64,000 nucleotides of DNA from Crotalaria pallida (taxonomy: Eukaryota; Streptophyta; Magnoliopsida; Fabales; Fabaceae): assembly GCA_037953625.1 (NCBI GenBank), contig CM075652.1:148614597-148678596 (forward strand), written 5' to 3'. Numbering within the stretch: the stretch's first letter is position 1; each line of letters starts with the position of its first letter. This document shows, one piece after another, positions 24,730 to 38,628 of this stretch. Made by a program: the position numbers and the translations under genes. The notes under the pieces are model-generated. The model worked only from the letters and a program-made list of their open reading frames with translations, made no database searches and was not told the origin of the DNA.

Positions 24730-24981
24730 TAATACCACCAGTATAGCTATTAAGTTTATTATACGAATGATATATAGCATATAAGTATTGTACTATGTAC
24801 TAAGAAAATAAAATGCACTGTACTTTGGGTTGAAGAGTACGAGCTTCTAAGCATTGATATAGTGTAGTATTTGTTTTTTTAGGGAGTATGTTAAAGGAAA
24901 GGGCTTTATACTTTTATATATAGTGGAGTAATTAGGTTTTATAATTTGTACGGTGCTTTTCAATAATACATGGTCTATTTC

Positions 24982-25017
<36 letters not shown>

Positions 25018-25616
25018 GGTTTTTTTATCCCATATAGGATAAGATAACATAAATAGTAAAATTATATTGAAAAACTAAGTAATTAATTTTTAATTTATTA
25101 AATATTTCAATTTTCAATAAAACTTTATTTTTTTAAGGTATATGGTTAACCTATGCACTCAAAATGCACCATGCATAGATTAGAAAGACCCCAAAAATGC
25201 ACAATGAATTATGATATTCGTATATCTCCATTTTTTAAAATTAAAGATTTTCACAAAGGGCTTTATACTTTTATATAAAGGTTAAGATGATGTGTTATAT
25301 TGGGTTTCATGTTTGTACGGTGTTTAACTGTTTTTTAATAATGTATGGTCTATTATCATTATTATTTATCATTAGCTCTTACCCCGCACAATGCACGAGT
25401 TGTTGATATTTTATTTTTTTTATATTAAATATTTTAAATTAAAGATTATTATTAACAACAACCAAAAATAATTATATAAAAGGCAGAGGTTCAAACCAAA
25501 CTGTACACGTAAAATATTTTATCTAAATTAAATTATCATCATTAAAACTTGGGCCCCTCGAGAATATGCAGTCTTCTGCCACATAACGTCTTCATCATCC
25601 TAATACTTTCATATAT
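24730..25616. other. Gene-less stretch 3' of the BAHD gene
   Basis: AT-rich. Two diverged copies of one segment are visible: GGGCTTTATACTTTTATATA at 24900-24919, a similar run at 25259-25277, and a matching ATGGTCTATT about 70 bp after each. This indicates a short local duplication. It contains a (TTA)n microsatellite. Confidence 0.5.
24982..25016. repeat. (TTA)n microsatellite
   Basis: About 11-12 uninterrupted TTA units in intergenic DNA. Confidence 0.9.
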
Positions 25617-26423
25617 CACTACTCACACTCATCATCTTCTAAAAAACTTTGCTTACCCAAAACCTTGTTCACCCAAAATCTTCTCAAAAACTTGATCACT
25701 AAAAACGTGTGAATCCATTGATTTGTTGTTCTCGATCTCCGATAACATTCTTCTTCTTCATCATATTTCTTTCTTTCTTCAATGTTTCATACGATGTTTC
25801 TAGTCGTGTATTCGTATACGGGATGAATAAACGGTCCGTCAATCCCACGAACATGGCATCCGTCATCACAGACGGATTTGCCATCCGTTCCTGTAGACTT
25901 TTTAAATTAATTAATTAATTAAATTAAAATTTATGATTGTTCTTTTTTTAATTAATTAATTAATTAAATTTACAACTTAATTTATGGACAACCCATCTGT
26001 TTTGCGTGACGGATGAGGCATCAGTTGAAGGATGACGGATGATACATCCATTAGAGGGAACGGATAAGGCGTAGTGAAGATGGACAAGGCATCTGTTAGA
26101 GGGAACGGATAAGGCATTCGCCCAACCAATTAAAATAAAATAGATCTGAGAATTTGCACTAAAGAAGAAGAACATACAGGAACCTTCAAATAAAAGAAGA
26201 AGGTGCAGAGAAATAATATACATATATGAACAAGTATATGCAATAACTGCACACTAATTTTTAAGAGACAAGTTGCATAGAACAATAGTAGTGAAGGTGG
26301 AAGAAGAACATAAAAGAACGAGAAGTTTTGGACGAAAGAGAAGTTTGAATAGAGTGGGTGTGAGAAGGGAAAATAGGGTTTAGAAAGAATGAGTGTGAAT
26401 AAAAATGAAAATAATAGTTAGTG
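25617..26423. mobile_element. Possible CACTA-like non-autonomous element
   Basis: The segment begins CACTACTCACACTCATC and ends TTAGTG. The complement of its right end also gives CACTA followed by TCACACTCATTC after a short AT insert. Between them lie repeated ACGGAT motifs: GACGGATTTGCCATCCGT near 25870 and five further ACGGAT at 26008-26115. Arrays of short subterminal repeats are typical of En/Spm (CACTA) elements. No transposase frame is present and the 3 bp target duplication is not exact (TAT/TTT), so the call is tentative. Confidence 0.4.
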
Positions 26424-26920
26424 TTTTGGAATAATGGTAAATTTGGTACATATGTGCAAAATATTTTAAAAGTCAGATGTGAGTAGTAATATACAAGGTG
26501 TTAATAAAATCTCCCTAACTTTTTATAGTATGAGTCAAATTTTTACCAAACACAATCAACGTTCAGAAGTTGAATAAAAACAATTTATTCATCATTTTTA
26601 TCTTTAAAACAAGAGTTTTGCTAACAAGTGTACTAAGACATTTATTAAGGTTATTAGGAATGGTAAAACAATCATCAATTAGTATTTATAAGTCTCTAGA
26701 AAACCCCAAAACTCACATCTTTCTATAACAATATACTATTTTTAATATTTTAACAACTGCTTAGCATTTTCCTTAAAATAAAATATGATTTTTTTTAATT
26801 TGTTAATAAAAGCCATACATGTTAAAAAATTGCACCTTTAGATAGTTATACAAATAATAGAATTTTTTTATTAAATTTTCTGTGTAGAACAGTATATCAT
26901 TATAAATACGTTAATTAATA

Positions 26921-27271
26921 CTCCCTCAGTTCTATTTTGTTTGGCCTTTTAGACTTTTTTTCATTTCATATATGTTGTCTCTTATAATTCCAATGCATAA
27001 ACATATTTTTTTCTTCCAATTTTAACTCTTCATTCAATCATTTCATTTACTCCTCATTAATTATACTTTTATCCTCTCTCCCATCTTTAAACCATTATTA
27101 CATTAATTAATGAACACATTTCCTAATAAGAATTAAATGTTACTATTACAATTTTAAATAAGGATTAAATAAGGACATTTTAGACAAAGTGCACACAAAA
27201 CTTACAATAATCAACAATTTCTTAATATGTGTGTCAGACTTAAAACCCCAAACAAAATGGAACAGAGGGAG
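26921..27271. mobile_element. MITE, family 3 (copy 3)
   Basis: 351 bp with TA on both sides; left end CTCCCTCAGTTCTATTTTGT and right end ACAAAATGGAACAGAGGGAG. This is the best preserved of the three copies in the window. Confidence 0.8.
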
Positions 27272-27286
27272 TAATAATTTCTTATA

Positions 27287-27539
27287 TTCCATCATATGTA
27301 AGATCTTTTTAGAGAGTTTAAAATTCATTAAGAAAATGGATTAAGGTTGTTATTGATATTGAAAATATAAACATTCAATACTTTTTAAAAACTACATTTA
27401 TAATTGTTATTGAGATTTTGTTCACTTAATAAAGACATTTTTTAAAAAAGTAATTATATGTTATTGAAAATTGAAAATGATTTTACAAATAGAACTAATT
27501 TTTTTCTTAAAAGAATATTAAATATAAATACGAAGGGAG
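27287..27539. mobile_element. Stowaway-like MITE, degenerate
   Basis: Left end TTCCATCATATGTAAGATC after TA; right end ATAAATACGAAGGGAG before TA. The interior resembles family 2. It starts 15 bp after the previous MITE. Confidence 0.6.
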
Positions 27540-27713
27540 TAGTGTAACATGAGGAAGTTATTCTCTCACTCTAGAAAAAATTACACTTGTTTATTTTTAC
27601 ACGAAAAAAAAAGAAAAATTACATGTACTTATTTTTACCATGAAAAAATAATTAGAATTACATGTATTTAATACTTATTTTCATGAAATGAATAAGAACG
27701 TTAAAAAATATAC

Positions 27714-27950
27714 TTCCTCCTTCGTTTCAACAAATTAGTTGGAAAAAAAAATTATTATCTTGAATCAAAGTTAAAATAGTGAATAAAAAATAAAAAATTA
27801 TATTTTTTAATTTATAATTGATTATTTAATTAAAAATATACTAAATAATTAATTTTTCAATTAGTCAATTTAAAAAAGAAATATTAAATACATGTTCTCT
27901 TAATTTTGTTTATTTTTTAAAGTTTAACCAACTTTTTGAGACGTGTACAT
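27714..27950. mobile_element. Degenerate MITE
   Basis: Begins CTTCCTCCTTCGTTTCAACA and ends with an inverted, diverged counterpart (TTAACCAACTTTTTGAGACG). The limits are approximate. Confidence 0.4.
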
Positions 27951-28406
27951 TAAATTAATAAGAATAAGAATAATCAATTTATGATTTTTATTTTTTCATT
28001 TTATTAAAAAAATATTTGGGGTATAAAAGCATACGACATCGTTTATTCGGTGAAGAAGCCAGCCCTCTTCTTCTTCCTCTTCTATCCCTTCCCTTCTTCC
28101 GCCACTTCAACTCATTCACGCGCCGCCCCCGTCGAGTCGGTGTCACTCTCTCTTCTCCGGTAAGCCTCTCATTCCTCCCTCTCTCTCAATTTTCCCTTTC
28201 TCGTCAAAGTGTTCAAAATCTCATCATTCCTACTCACACATAATAACCCAAAAACCCCTTTCGAGTGAGCCAAGTTTTTTAGGTCTTCGAATTTATTTTT
28301 TTTTGTTTCTTCAAACAACGGCTCTTTATTCTGAAAACTGACACTGTACTGTGTTAACGACACAAAATCAATTTTTTTTTTTTTTTTTTGTTTCTCTATT
28401 TCCGCA

Positions 28407-31400
28407 ATGGATTCTCCGCCCGATAATAATACTCGCGGCCATTCGAAACGCGAGATCGATTGTTCCGATGCTAAGAGCGATAGGGCAGTAGTTGTTGTGG
28501 ATGATGAGGATTGGGATTACAGTGATAAGAAGAAGCATAGGTCAAGCAGGTCTTCTAGGAAGTATAATGGTGGCGAAGAAGGTGAAGAGGCGGTTTCCGA
28601 TGGAAGTGGCAGGAGGAGAGGTTATGGTGATACTATTAATAATAGCAATAGTAATAGTAATGTTAGAGCTGAGAATACTAGGAAGAGGTCTAGCGGATCA
28701 AGCCGTGGTGCTGATAGCGATGACAATAACGTTGATTATGATTCGCGGAAGGAGTTGCGGTCCAAGCAGATGAAGAAGAGGCAGGAGGAGAGCGCGCTGG
28801 ATAAGTTGAGCAGTTGGTATGAGGATGGTGAGTTGGATAATAATTATAGCAAGCACGATGGTGTCGGCGGCAGCGGAGATAAGATTGGGAGGAAGAGTTC
28901 TTCCTCCTCTGCCAAGCATTTTGAGCACGATGGTGGATCTCAGAATAAGAGTAGAGGTAAAGAGGATAGATCGCGTGATGCGGAGGTTGAGAAGATGGAT
29001 AAGGACTATAGATATGTCGAAAAGAGTGAAAGCGGTCGTGAGAAGGGGCATGGGTCGTCCGAACAGGTCAGGAGTTCGAGAAGGAAATGGGATGAGCCCA
29101 ATAGTGCTAGGAGGAATGAAGATAGTTTTTCTGAGAAAGGTGATATCAGAAGTGGTAAAGGTTCTGATGGTAAGAGGGAAAGTTCACGGGAGAGGAGTGG
29201 TGGATCTGGTAGAAATGAACATGGGGAGGGTAAAAGCAAGGGAGTGGATTCCAGCACGGAGAAGGCTGTCAAATCTAGTAGTAGAGAAGATAGAAAAGCT
29301 GATTCCGAGAGAAGTAAGAGTAAAGGTGGCAAGTCAGAACCAGTAGATGTCGGTCGTGAAGACAACAAACTGGACAGGGACAGAATTGAGAAGCCGAGAA
29401 GCCAGAGAACACCCACCGGTTATGATGTGACTGAAAGCTGGGATAGGCCATTAAATGCAGACGAGGATGGAAATGTGCGGATTAGGGATAAACCTACTAG
29501 AGAAACTGGGAACTCAAACAGATCTAGGACACCTGAGAGGAGTGGAAAACGGCATCAAGATTCAGAAAACTCAGATATGGATTATGATAGGAGTAGTAGC
29601 TTTAAAAGGAAGGAACTTGAAAATGATGTCTTTAAGGATGATAGATCCAAGGGAAAAGATGATGCTTGGAATGACAGGAAGAAGGATCGGGAAAGTTCTA
29701 AAGAAAGTTGGAAAAGAAGGCAACCCAATAATAGTATTGACAGAGATTCAAAAGGTGAGGATAGTGCCGTTGATCACAACAGAGATTGGGAGTTGCCTAG
29801 ACATGGTTATGACAGGATTGACAATGAAAGGCCTCATGGTCGGGCTGGTGGTAGAAAAGATATATTCAGGGGGGAAGCTGTTAAAGCAACATCGAAGTTT
29901 GGAATTTCAAATGCCAATTATGATGTGATAGAGATCCAAACCCATAAGTCCTTTGACTATGGGAAAACAGAATCTATATCCAACCTTCCTAGGAGAACTG
30001 AAGCAAACCAACAATACAATGCTAAATCAAGTGCTAATAATGATGAAGAATGGGCATATCGTCATGAAGAACGAGCAAGGAAGAGTGATTCATCTGGTTC
30101 AGGGTTACCCGGTGAAGATCTGAAGGAGAGATATGGTGATGATGACAATGATTTTCATGGGGGGAGAGGAAGAGGTCAGAAAGGTGTTGTGTCTGGTCGT
30201 AGTACTGGTGGGCAGAGTTCTAGTAGTGGTGGTTCACAGACACAATATGGAAACGTGGAATCTGGATCCTTTAACAGAGCTGGTCCACAAGGAATGAAAG
30301 GGAACAGGATTGGCAGAGGAGGAAGAATTAGGCCTACTGGGAGAGACAACCAGCAGGTTGGACTACCATTGCCGGTGATGGGGTCACCCTATGGACCTCT
30401 TGGAATGCCTCCACCTGGGCCAATGCAGCCTCTCACCCATGGTTTGTCACCTGCTCCGGGTCCACCAATGTCCCCTGGAGTCTTCATTTCTCCATTTCCC
30501 CCGGCTGTTTGGCCTGGAGCTCGAGGTGTTGATATGAATATAATGGGTGTTCCGCCCCCGGTGTCTCCTGCAACTCCAGGACCCCCAAGGTTTAATGCTC
30601 CTAACATAGTTAACCCGTCAAATCCTGCAATGTATTATAACCAATCAGGTCCTGGAAGGGGGATTCCTCCTAGCATTTCTAGTCCTGGTTTTAATCCCGC
30701 TGGACCAATGGCTCGAGGAACACCACCAGACAAACCTCAAGGGGGATGGGTTCCTCCTAAAAGTGGAACTCTCGGTAAAGCTCCTTCCAGAGGTGAACAA
30801 AATGATTATTCTCAAAACTTTGTTGACACTGGTATGCGGCCGCAGAATTTTATTAGGGAGCTTGAACTCACGAATGTTGTAGAGGACTACCCTAAGCTTA
30901 GGGAGCTTATACAGAAAAAGGATGAGATTGTGACAAAAGCTGCTACTGCTCCTATGTATTATAAATGTGATCTGAAAGAGTTTGAACTGTCTCCAGAGTT
31001 CTTTGGAACAAAGTTTGATGTCATTCTTGTAGATCCCCCATGGGAGGAGTATGTGCACCGTGCCCCTGGTGTTGCTGACCATATGGATTATTGGACATTT
31101 GAAGAAATAATGAATCTCAAGATTGAGGTATGCTCTTGTTTTGTTTGTCCCACTCATTCTTTTGTTAGGCTTGTTTCAGTCTGAGCATTTTCATCATCAC
31201 CATATAGCCTTTATGAATTTATCAAATTAAACTGGTTGGGCTAATTATTTTTCATACTCTATGCTCCAATTAAATGACAAGGTTAAAAATAGTGAGAGTC
31301 CATGTGGTATTGAAGCTTTTGCTAACCTTGTATATATATTCCTTTTTTTTTTTTTTTTGAGTGTTTGTCTTCATAAATTGATCTATTGGACTGCTTTTAA

Positions 31401-34354
31401 AAGTTTGCTGGATAAATTAGTTGTTTGACATATATATAATGCTACTTTTCTTTTGATTTCCTTTTATAAGTGCATGCTACTGTTGTCTTTTCAATTGGAC
31501 ATCTTATTTGGTTTCCTTCTTTCTTTAGGCCATAGCAGATACGCCTTCCTTCATCTTCCTTTGGGTTGGTGATGGTGTAGGCCTTGAACAAGGTCGTCAA
31601 TGTCTAAAGAAGGTACACAATCTGAGTGTTGGAATTGCCATAAGGATTTTGCTTTGATTGTTGGTTATGTTTCTTAATCTCATTCTTTGTATTGGTTCTT
31701 CTTCACGTGGGTTGGGGCTGGACCATCTTCAGTGGGGATTTCGTAGGTGTGAAGATATATGTTGGGTAAAGACAAACAAAAGTAATGCAACTCCTGGACT
31801 GCGGCATGATTCACATACTTTATTTCAACATTCAAAGGTCAGTTAAAAATTGTCTCATCTTCATCTGCAGCATCATTTTTACATTTGAGCTGATTATACA
31901 ATTATTTGATACTAAATATGAATAAAATAAATTGTTTTGTTTTGATGTGGTGAAGGAACATTGCTTGATGGGCATAAAAGGAACTGTTCGCCGAAGTACT
32001 GATGGGCATATAATTCATGCCAACATTGACACGGATGTGATCATTGCTGAAGAACCTCCTTATGGTTAGTATTATCTAAAATGAATAATCCTAGTTGTTT
32101 TCATTCTTCGATTTACTTCTCTTAGGCTATAAAATGGATAAACCACCATCTTAGGTGAGATTATGCCATATTTTCCTTAATAGGTGAGCTATCGGCTGCA
32201 AAGCAACAAAATAATATTGGAGAGTAGTATCTCAGTGCAAAAACTGATAACAATCTGATGTACTCCACTACCTATTCCAATTAATTAGGAGTAATAAGGT
32301 GTCAGGCATGCAATTTTACATAGGATCATGCAGCAGGCCCAACATGTGAACCTAGGATTGAAATGAGGATTTAGATTCCACCTCCTTATAGGCTGAATTG
32401 TTGTTAAATGGTTCGCTCATTTTCAATACATACTGCATATCTTATTCTGCGTTCTATGTACCACATACCGGGTTAGTTATAAAGGAAACCTTGTAATAAT
32501 AACGTAAAAAGTGACGAACCAGTGCATACCGGAACTGCGTACCATGTAACTATGGGCTGAATGGCTGCTCCAATGGAGAAGCTCTTTCTTTGGCTTTTGG
32601 ACATCATAGGAATTAAAATAGCTCACCGTAGTCAACTATGATTTGATATGTTTCTTCCATAGGCACTTCATCATTAATCATGTTTTGTTTGATGCTTCAG
32701 ATAGATCAAAGCTACCTTGTCTTGGCAAGGAGACAAGCACTTCTACTTGGCTTTCATAAAGCTTCAAATCGAAAATATATGTACTTTAAATAGATAACCA
32801 CAACTGTGTAAAAGCAGTATATGATAAAATGAATGCTTTTTTAGCTTTAAGAATTGTAATGTTTTGTTCGGAATGATAAAATGGGCTCCTCTTCAAAGTT
32901 TTGCTCATATGTTGCAGGTTCAACACAAAAGCCTGAAGATATGTATAGGATTATTGAGCACTTTGCTCTTGGAAGGAGAAGACTCGAACTATTTGGTGAA
33001 GACCACAATATCCGAGCAGGGTGGCTGACTGTCGGTAAAGAACTTTCATCTTCAAATTTTAATAAAGAGGTAAGAAATTTGAACTGCTAGTATGCACATC
33101 ACATCTAAGTTACTTATTCTTCCCATCTCCCTTTTTATTAATATATTAATTAGTATATTATTTTAAAGTTTTTTCCATTCTTTAGAAGTTGAGTCAATTT
33201 TGCACCTTTTCTGTCCCCATAGGATATTATGACCTACTGTATTCTGAGATCAGTTTTCTCATCATGGGCTAAAATTCTAGAAAATAAATTTTGAACAATT
33301 AATTCTCCTTTTTAATTGGTCGTTTTTGGATCTAACCCACTCGAAACATTGGTTTAGTGGCTGTTACAAGATTTCTGGAATATTATGTTATGAGAGGTAA
33401 ATATCAAAAAGCATCCCTGTACCAACTTTTCTATATGAACTTGAGAAATTTGCCTGAAACAAGGTTTCTTGTGCTCCATGTTTGAAGAGAATTTAAATAG
33501 TTAAATTAATTTGCTGGAAAAATTTCTTCCATTTTCTCCTGCGTTCCGTGGTACAAGTAGAGATGTCATCCTGTTATGACATACAGATAGAGATAGGGAT
33601 AGGGAAGTTCAGCAAATATTTTGTTGAATTATGTTCAGAGTCAAGTGGCCATTATCTATTAGATACTTAGATGTCATAAATTAGTCTTGAGTTCATACTT
33701 ATAACATACTTCTAGCCTCCTTTTCACCAAAAAAAACTCTTCCTGCGGTAATTAAAATTTTCGAAGCTTATCTTTTTTACTCTTTTGTTCACGTGGTAAT
33801 GGTATTTCCTCCGGGGATAAGAATTTACTTAATCCACGGAGTTTGTTTATCTTCTTTAATTGATGCTGATTGTCCATTAGTGATTAACCACGCTGATTGG
33901 ATTTGGATGAATTCAGGCATATATCAAAACTTTTGCTGACAAGGATGGGAAAGTTTGGCAGGGAGGTGGTGGACGAAATCCACCTCCGGAGGCACCTCAT
34001 CTTGTGGTTACTACACCTGACATAGAGGCTCTTAGGCCCAAGTCACCAATGAAGAACCAGCAACAAATGCAGCAGCAGCAATCAGCATCCATTTCTTTGA
34101 CAACACCTAGTGTCTCAAACAGAAGGGCCTCCGGGAATTCACCGCAGAATACGATTGTACTTGGTGGCAACCAAGACGCTGCTAGCTCAAATCCTTCTAC
34201 TCCAGCTCCTTGGGGCGAGGGTTTTAAGGGACGTGAGGGCTCTGCTTTGCCTTCTGATGATAATAAAGTTACTGATATGTATGGGTTTCATGGAACAGCA
34301 GCAACACCAAGCTATCTGGATTTTGAATCATACAGACAAATGAATATGTTGTAG
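28407..34354 (+). CDS. MTB: m6A methyltransferase subunit MTB (METTL14-type, MT-A70 family)
   Basis: Partner of MTA in the nuclear complex that makes N6-methyladenosine in mRNA. Six exons: 28407-31127, 31529-31612, 31733-31837, 31956-32064, 32918-33069, 33917-34354, about 1202 residues. Residues 1-600 are low-complexity, rich in Lys, Arg, Ser, Asp and Glu (RS-like); about 600-810 are Gly/Pro-rich, with RGRG-type motifs likely to bind RNA. The MT-A70 fold starts near 835 and includes FDVILVDPPWEEYVHRAPG (DPPW 876-879), FIFLWVGDGVGLEQGRQCLKKWGFRRCEDICWVKTNK and AEEPPYGSTQKPEDMYRIIEHFALGRRRLELFGED. The C-terminal tail is Gln/Ser-rich. A leader intron is possible (a CCGGTAAGCC donor near 28158) but I could not place an acceptor. 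The gene looks intact. Confidence 0.93.
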
Positions 34355-35006
34355 CATAACTCTCAGCATAAAGTTTCATTTGATGTTTTGTTTAATGTTT
34401 TTCCCCTCGCCAACATAAATGGGAAGAAAATTCTTCGCATTTTGTCTGTTCATTCTTTTGACAGCACTGGCTGTTGTATTGTTTAGCTAGGGGAATAAAA
34501 ATGAAGCGTTGGATTATTTTTAAAATAGTTTCATTTCTTGTATTGTTTTATCAAGCCAGTGTCTTTTAATCAAAAGAATTTAATTTCAATTCACTTGCTC
34601 AAAAGGGCTAGGTTAACAAGTCATGCCGAAGTTTGAACCAAACCAACGAATTGGTTAAACCGGATGAAATGATCATATTCTTTATTTATGATTATGATTT
34701 GGTTGTTGCCGGATACAGTTTGATTTCTTTAGTGTGTAGATTTAGATCTCAAGGTTGAACCGTGTCAGGTTGTTTAAGAAGAATAACTTGAATCCAAAAA
34801 GGATCTACAATAAGATATCATATCAGCATTGGTAAGTCGTAAACTACAATAAACTTAGAAGCAGAAAACATATATGGTTCTTGCTTTTCTTTTTACAGAA
34901 TTCTAAGGAAACAAAATTGTGTGCCTCTCATTGACTAGTATCAGTAGTGGTAGTGCCCACGTTCTGGGTGCTGAACAGACAAGAGGAGCAATTTTCCTTT
35001 TGCTCC
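34355..35006. other. Convergent 3' ends of MTB and HCF106
   Basis: About 650 bp separate the two stop codons. It holds the untranslated 3' ends of both genes and no other feature I can support. Confidence 0.6.
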
Positions 35007-38000
35007 CTACGAATCCAGCGGTAATGTCTCACTTTCTGGCTTCTGAGGCGGGGGCACAGTTGTGGCTGTTTCTTGAGCTGATTATATCAAAGTAAGCATG
35101 GTGAGGATAAAGGAGGATGGTGGAAAATGTGAGAGAAAAACATAGAAAAGTGGCACCAAAAAGACTAACCAGGAGGTTGGATTTGAGGTTCAGACTGGCC
35201 TTCTTTAGGAGGGGGTACCTGACCCTGCTGTTGAGCAGTAGCTGCCTTTAGCTGCTCCTCTGTGATCTTAAGATACTCCTCAGAGCTGTATGCTCTACTT
35301 GGATCTTGTGTGCCATCTGCATTATCACAGTTTTAAGTATAGTGTGGTGTTTGGCATCATATAAATGAAGACAAAGCATACATGATATCCCATATCCTCA
35401 AGTTCACAATCATAGAAATTATTATATTAGAGAAGAGTTCATGTGTGATATTTCAACTCATTTGATTTTTTTAGGATGCCCCCACTTTTCTGATACATTA
35501 TTTGTTGAATTTTCACTAGTTAAAAAAATTGCAACACTTAAATAACATGAAATGATCAGATTATCATAGTATCTGAAAAAATGTTGATCATCCCATCTCA
35601 ATTTTTATTGAGTTTGATGGATGTCCTGTTTTAAAAGACACATCAACAACCACCTAAGGGGAAACCTAATAATGAAGGGTATGTGTGATTTGTTAAATCC
35701 GATTACTACAAAATTAGAATACTAACCAACCTACAGTAAATCACTTCCATGCACTTGCTTCTTAGAGTTAGAATAATGGTTCACACTTCATCTGAAAATA
35801 CCATATCAAAAAACAGATGAGAAAGAAGTGTGAATAAGGTTGAAGTGTGAACCAATATTCTAACACTAAGAATAATTTCAAAGTTAAGTGTGAACCGTTA
35901 TTCTAGCACCAAGACCGAAGAAGTCAAAATTTCAATTAGAACTATTCCGTTATTTTTCTATATGCAACCTATGAAATTATAACTGATCAACGGGCAATAG
36001 AGAAAAATGTATCTTTGTCTTTTTACTGCTAAAATCTTCGGCAATAGCTGATAAGATTGTTAGATAAAAAAAATTATATACACCCCAAGTGTCTCGAACA
36101 CTTTATGGATGTGAGGACATGAGTAGAAGCATACTCAGATCCATGAAGAACCTGTCAAACATAGAGCAGGTGAATACTACATTCATAGATGGCAGTGCTA
36201 TTTGAATTTTGACCAGCAAAATGGTCAAGGATTGCACACTAAGATTAACGTTGCAAGCACCCTTGTACACCGAGGGAAAAAGAAACAGGAAAAACTCCAA
36301 AAAAAATTGTGTATCCCAATGCCACCCTCTACCTACAATTCTAGTATTACGAGCAGTAGAGAGTATACCGCAAAATCCCCAGTGTAAATTATACTCTAGG
36401 AATTTCCTCACAATTTTGCTTCATGAGTTGAGCAATAAGGATGGAAATGAGGTCTCTATTTATAGGGATTTATCTATGCCTTTGCATTTAATTGAATTGC
36501 ATTTCAACTTCCAATCACTACCCATTCATCTACTAGCACTGAAACTGAATCCGTAGAAGTCCTTTTTTTTTTTTTTTGAGACAGTAGAAGTTCTTAAAAT
36601 TAACTATTTTCAAGTACTTAAGTGGTGTTAATTGAGAGCATGCACAAGATGGCAGTTCAATGAAATAAACAATTTACAAGGATAATAACCTGTCCAGATT
36701 TGATATTCTAAAATTCTTAGCAAATTATTTAGAGAGAGAAAGACGGATACTATATCACTCACTTGGGTCAACAGAAATCTGAGAACTATCGGTGCTAGCA
36801 GTGGATGATGGGGTTGATGCGGTGTTGGGTAAATTGGAATTGTATGTGTTCTGTGTTGAACTTGAAATGTCATCAAGACCAATCTCCCGTTCAAGTGTAC
36901 TCTTAAATTCCCTTGAAACATCCTAAAAGGAAACAAAAGTGGCAAGCAATAACATCAAACCATTTATCAAGTGACATCAGCATAACAAATTTAATCCAAG
37001 AGTTTTGCACCAACCTGAAGCTCTCTGATGGTGGGTTGAAATGCACGCAATGTTTTTCCTAGATTTCGAGCAACCTGCATTGGATGACTCAGTAGAAGGC
37101 CACAGGGTAAGAAAGGGGGGAAAAAGAAAGAAATTCATGACAACCACCACCACCAACAATGATTTTGGATCTTAAATAATGGAACCAATTGTAATTTTCA
37201 AATCACACAGCCTTTTTATATGCCTTCATAGTGTTAAGATTTTGAATCTATTTAAAACAATTTCAGAATAATTGGAGTGTGAACTCCAACTTTCTGAAAT
37301 TAATCTCATTCAATAAAATCACTAATGCAATAAATTTTTTAAACCCCGAGTGACAGGACATCTTACACAGCTTGCTTGCAAAATTTGTGAGGCATGTCTG
37401 TGGAGCAACCCTTATCTTTTGTTGTTTAGTCGTAAACTCAATAGATTTTGCCAACTACATAAAGTGAGGGAACCCCCATACTACCCCTTTAAAAAGTCAA
37501 AATACAAAGGTGTAGACATTTTCAGTAAGCTTAGCATAATAAGGAGTCTTATAATTAGAGAAAAACCATATGTTGGAATGGTATTATATGTCTCAAAAGT
37601 TCTGCTTCAAACTTTTGACATTTATAATCAAGAAATGAGGGCACCGCTCTTGTCTGACATTCTCGTTCTTACTACTAATAGAGTAATAGGTATGGCACAG
37701 TTGTCCATGCCATGTTTGCCTCCAATCTATCTGCTTTCTAGTAGAACACAACTATGACTATTCTCGATGAAGGGTAAGATTAAGCACATTTATCTTCGAT
37801 CGATTCATGCTTCTGATGTAATAATTAGCTCAATATGAGAAGCTGTTTAAACGCATGTAAGATATAAAACCACTCTTGGACCTTCACCTGCCAAACTAAA
37901 TTATCGGGATGACTAGTCCGTTGACAAGTTACGAAAGCCTTAATACAAAGTGATCTAGGGTTCCATACTTGCTTCCTCCATTGTCATCATCAAAATTGAG

Positions 38001-38628
38001 TTTCACTATAAAAGGTTTCAGCACAATTTATGTACAATTCCTTATTATTTATCCAACACTCAAGCCATATTAAGGTCTGCCAACATAATTAAGCCATTTA
38101 GAATGAATGAATGATTCCTTAAACAATGAAAAACAAACACTAAATATTCACATAGGATATGAATATGATAGACATTTATTTAATTGATCACATATAATAC
38201 GTAAATAATAAGCATAGTTATGCAATTTGGCAATAACGTAAGATGTAATGAGAATTGCAATATTACATTAAAAAAAAAATGTAACTAACCTCAGCAAGAC
38301 CTTTAGGACCAAAAACCAACAAAGCAACCACCCCAATGACAAGTGCTTCAGGTGCTCCAACCCCAAAGAGAGAAGCATACACCACTTTACCCTTTCTATG
38401 AAAAAGAAGGGGTTTTTGTTTAATAGAGATGCCCAGATGCTTAAGACCACTCCAAGGTGAGAAAAGAGGACGACCCAGTGAAGATAAATGAAGAAAGTGA
38501 AGGACTTTAGTATTTGAAGGAGAAGAGAGGGACACTGCACGTGTCCTTAACTTTGGGCACAACACTGTTGAAGTAGTTGAGAGTGGTGAAGCAGCCATTG
38601 TTGCTGTTGTTGCAGAGGAAGAAAACAT
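35007..38628 (-). CDS. HCF106: Thylakoid Tat translocase subunit HCF106 (TatB)
   Basis: Minus-strand gene of five exons: 38628-38290, 37074-37015, 36922-36763, 35316-35170, 35077-35007, giving about 258 residues. With TatC and Tha4 it forms the delta-pH (twin-arginine) pathway that carries folded proteins into the thylakoid lumen. The first ~80 residues are rich in Ser, Thr and Arg, as in a plastid transit peptide. Then comes YASLFGVGAPEALVIGVVALLVFGPKGLAEV, the single membrane span with its short hinge (about 84-113), the amphipathic helix VARNLGKTLRAFQPTIRELQDVSREFKSTLEREIGLDDI, and a Pro/Gln-rich stromal tail. The tail contains SRAYSSEEYLKITEEQLKAA, which recalls HCF106 rather than Tha4. 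Two introns exceed 1 kb. The gene appears intact. Confidence 0.93.

Noticed and set aside
25709..25918. 69-residue plus-strand frame in the CACTA-like element
   Set aside because: Short, without known domain, and ending in an AATT repeat; no support for expression.
28492..29928. Overlapping open frames inside MTB exon 1 on both strands
   Set aside because: Low-complexity codons of the RS-like arm leave alternative frames open; none has domain content.
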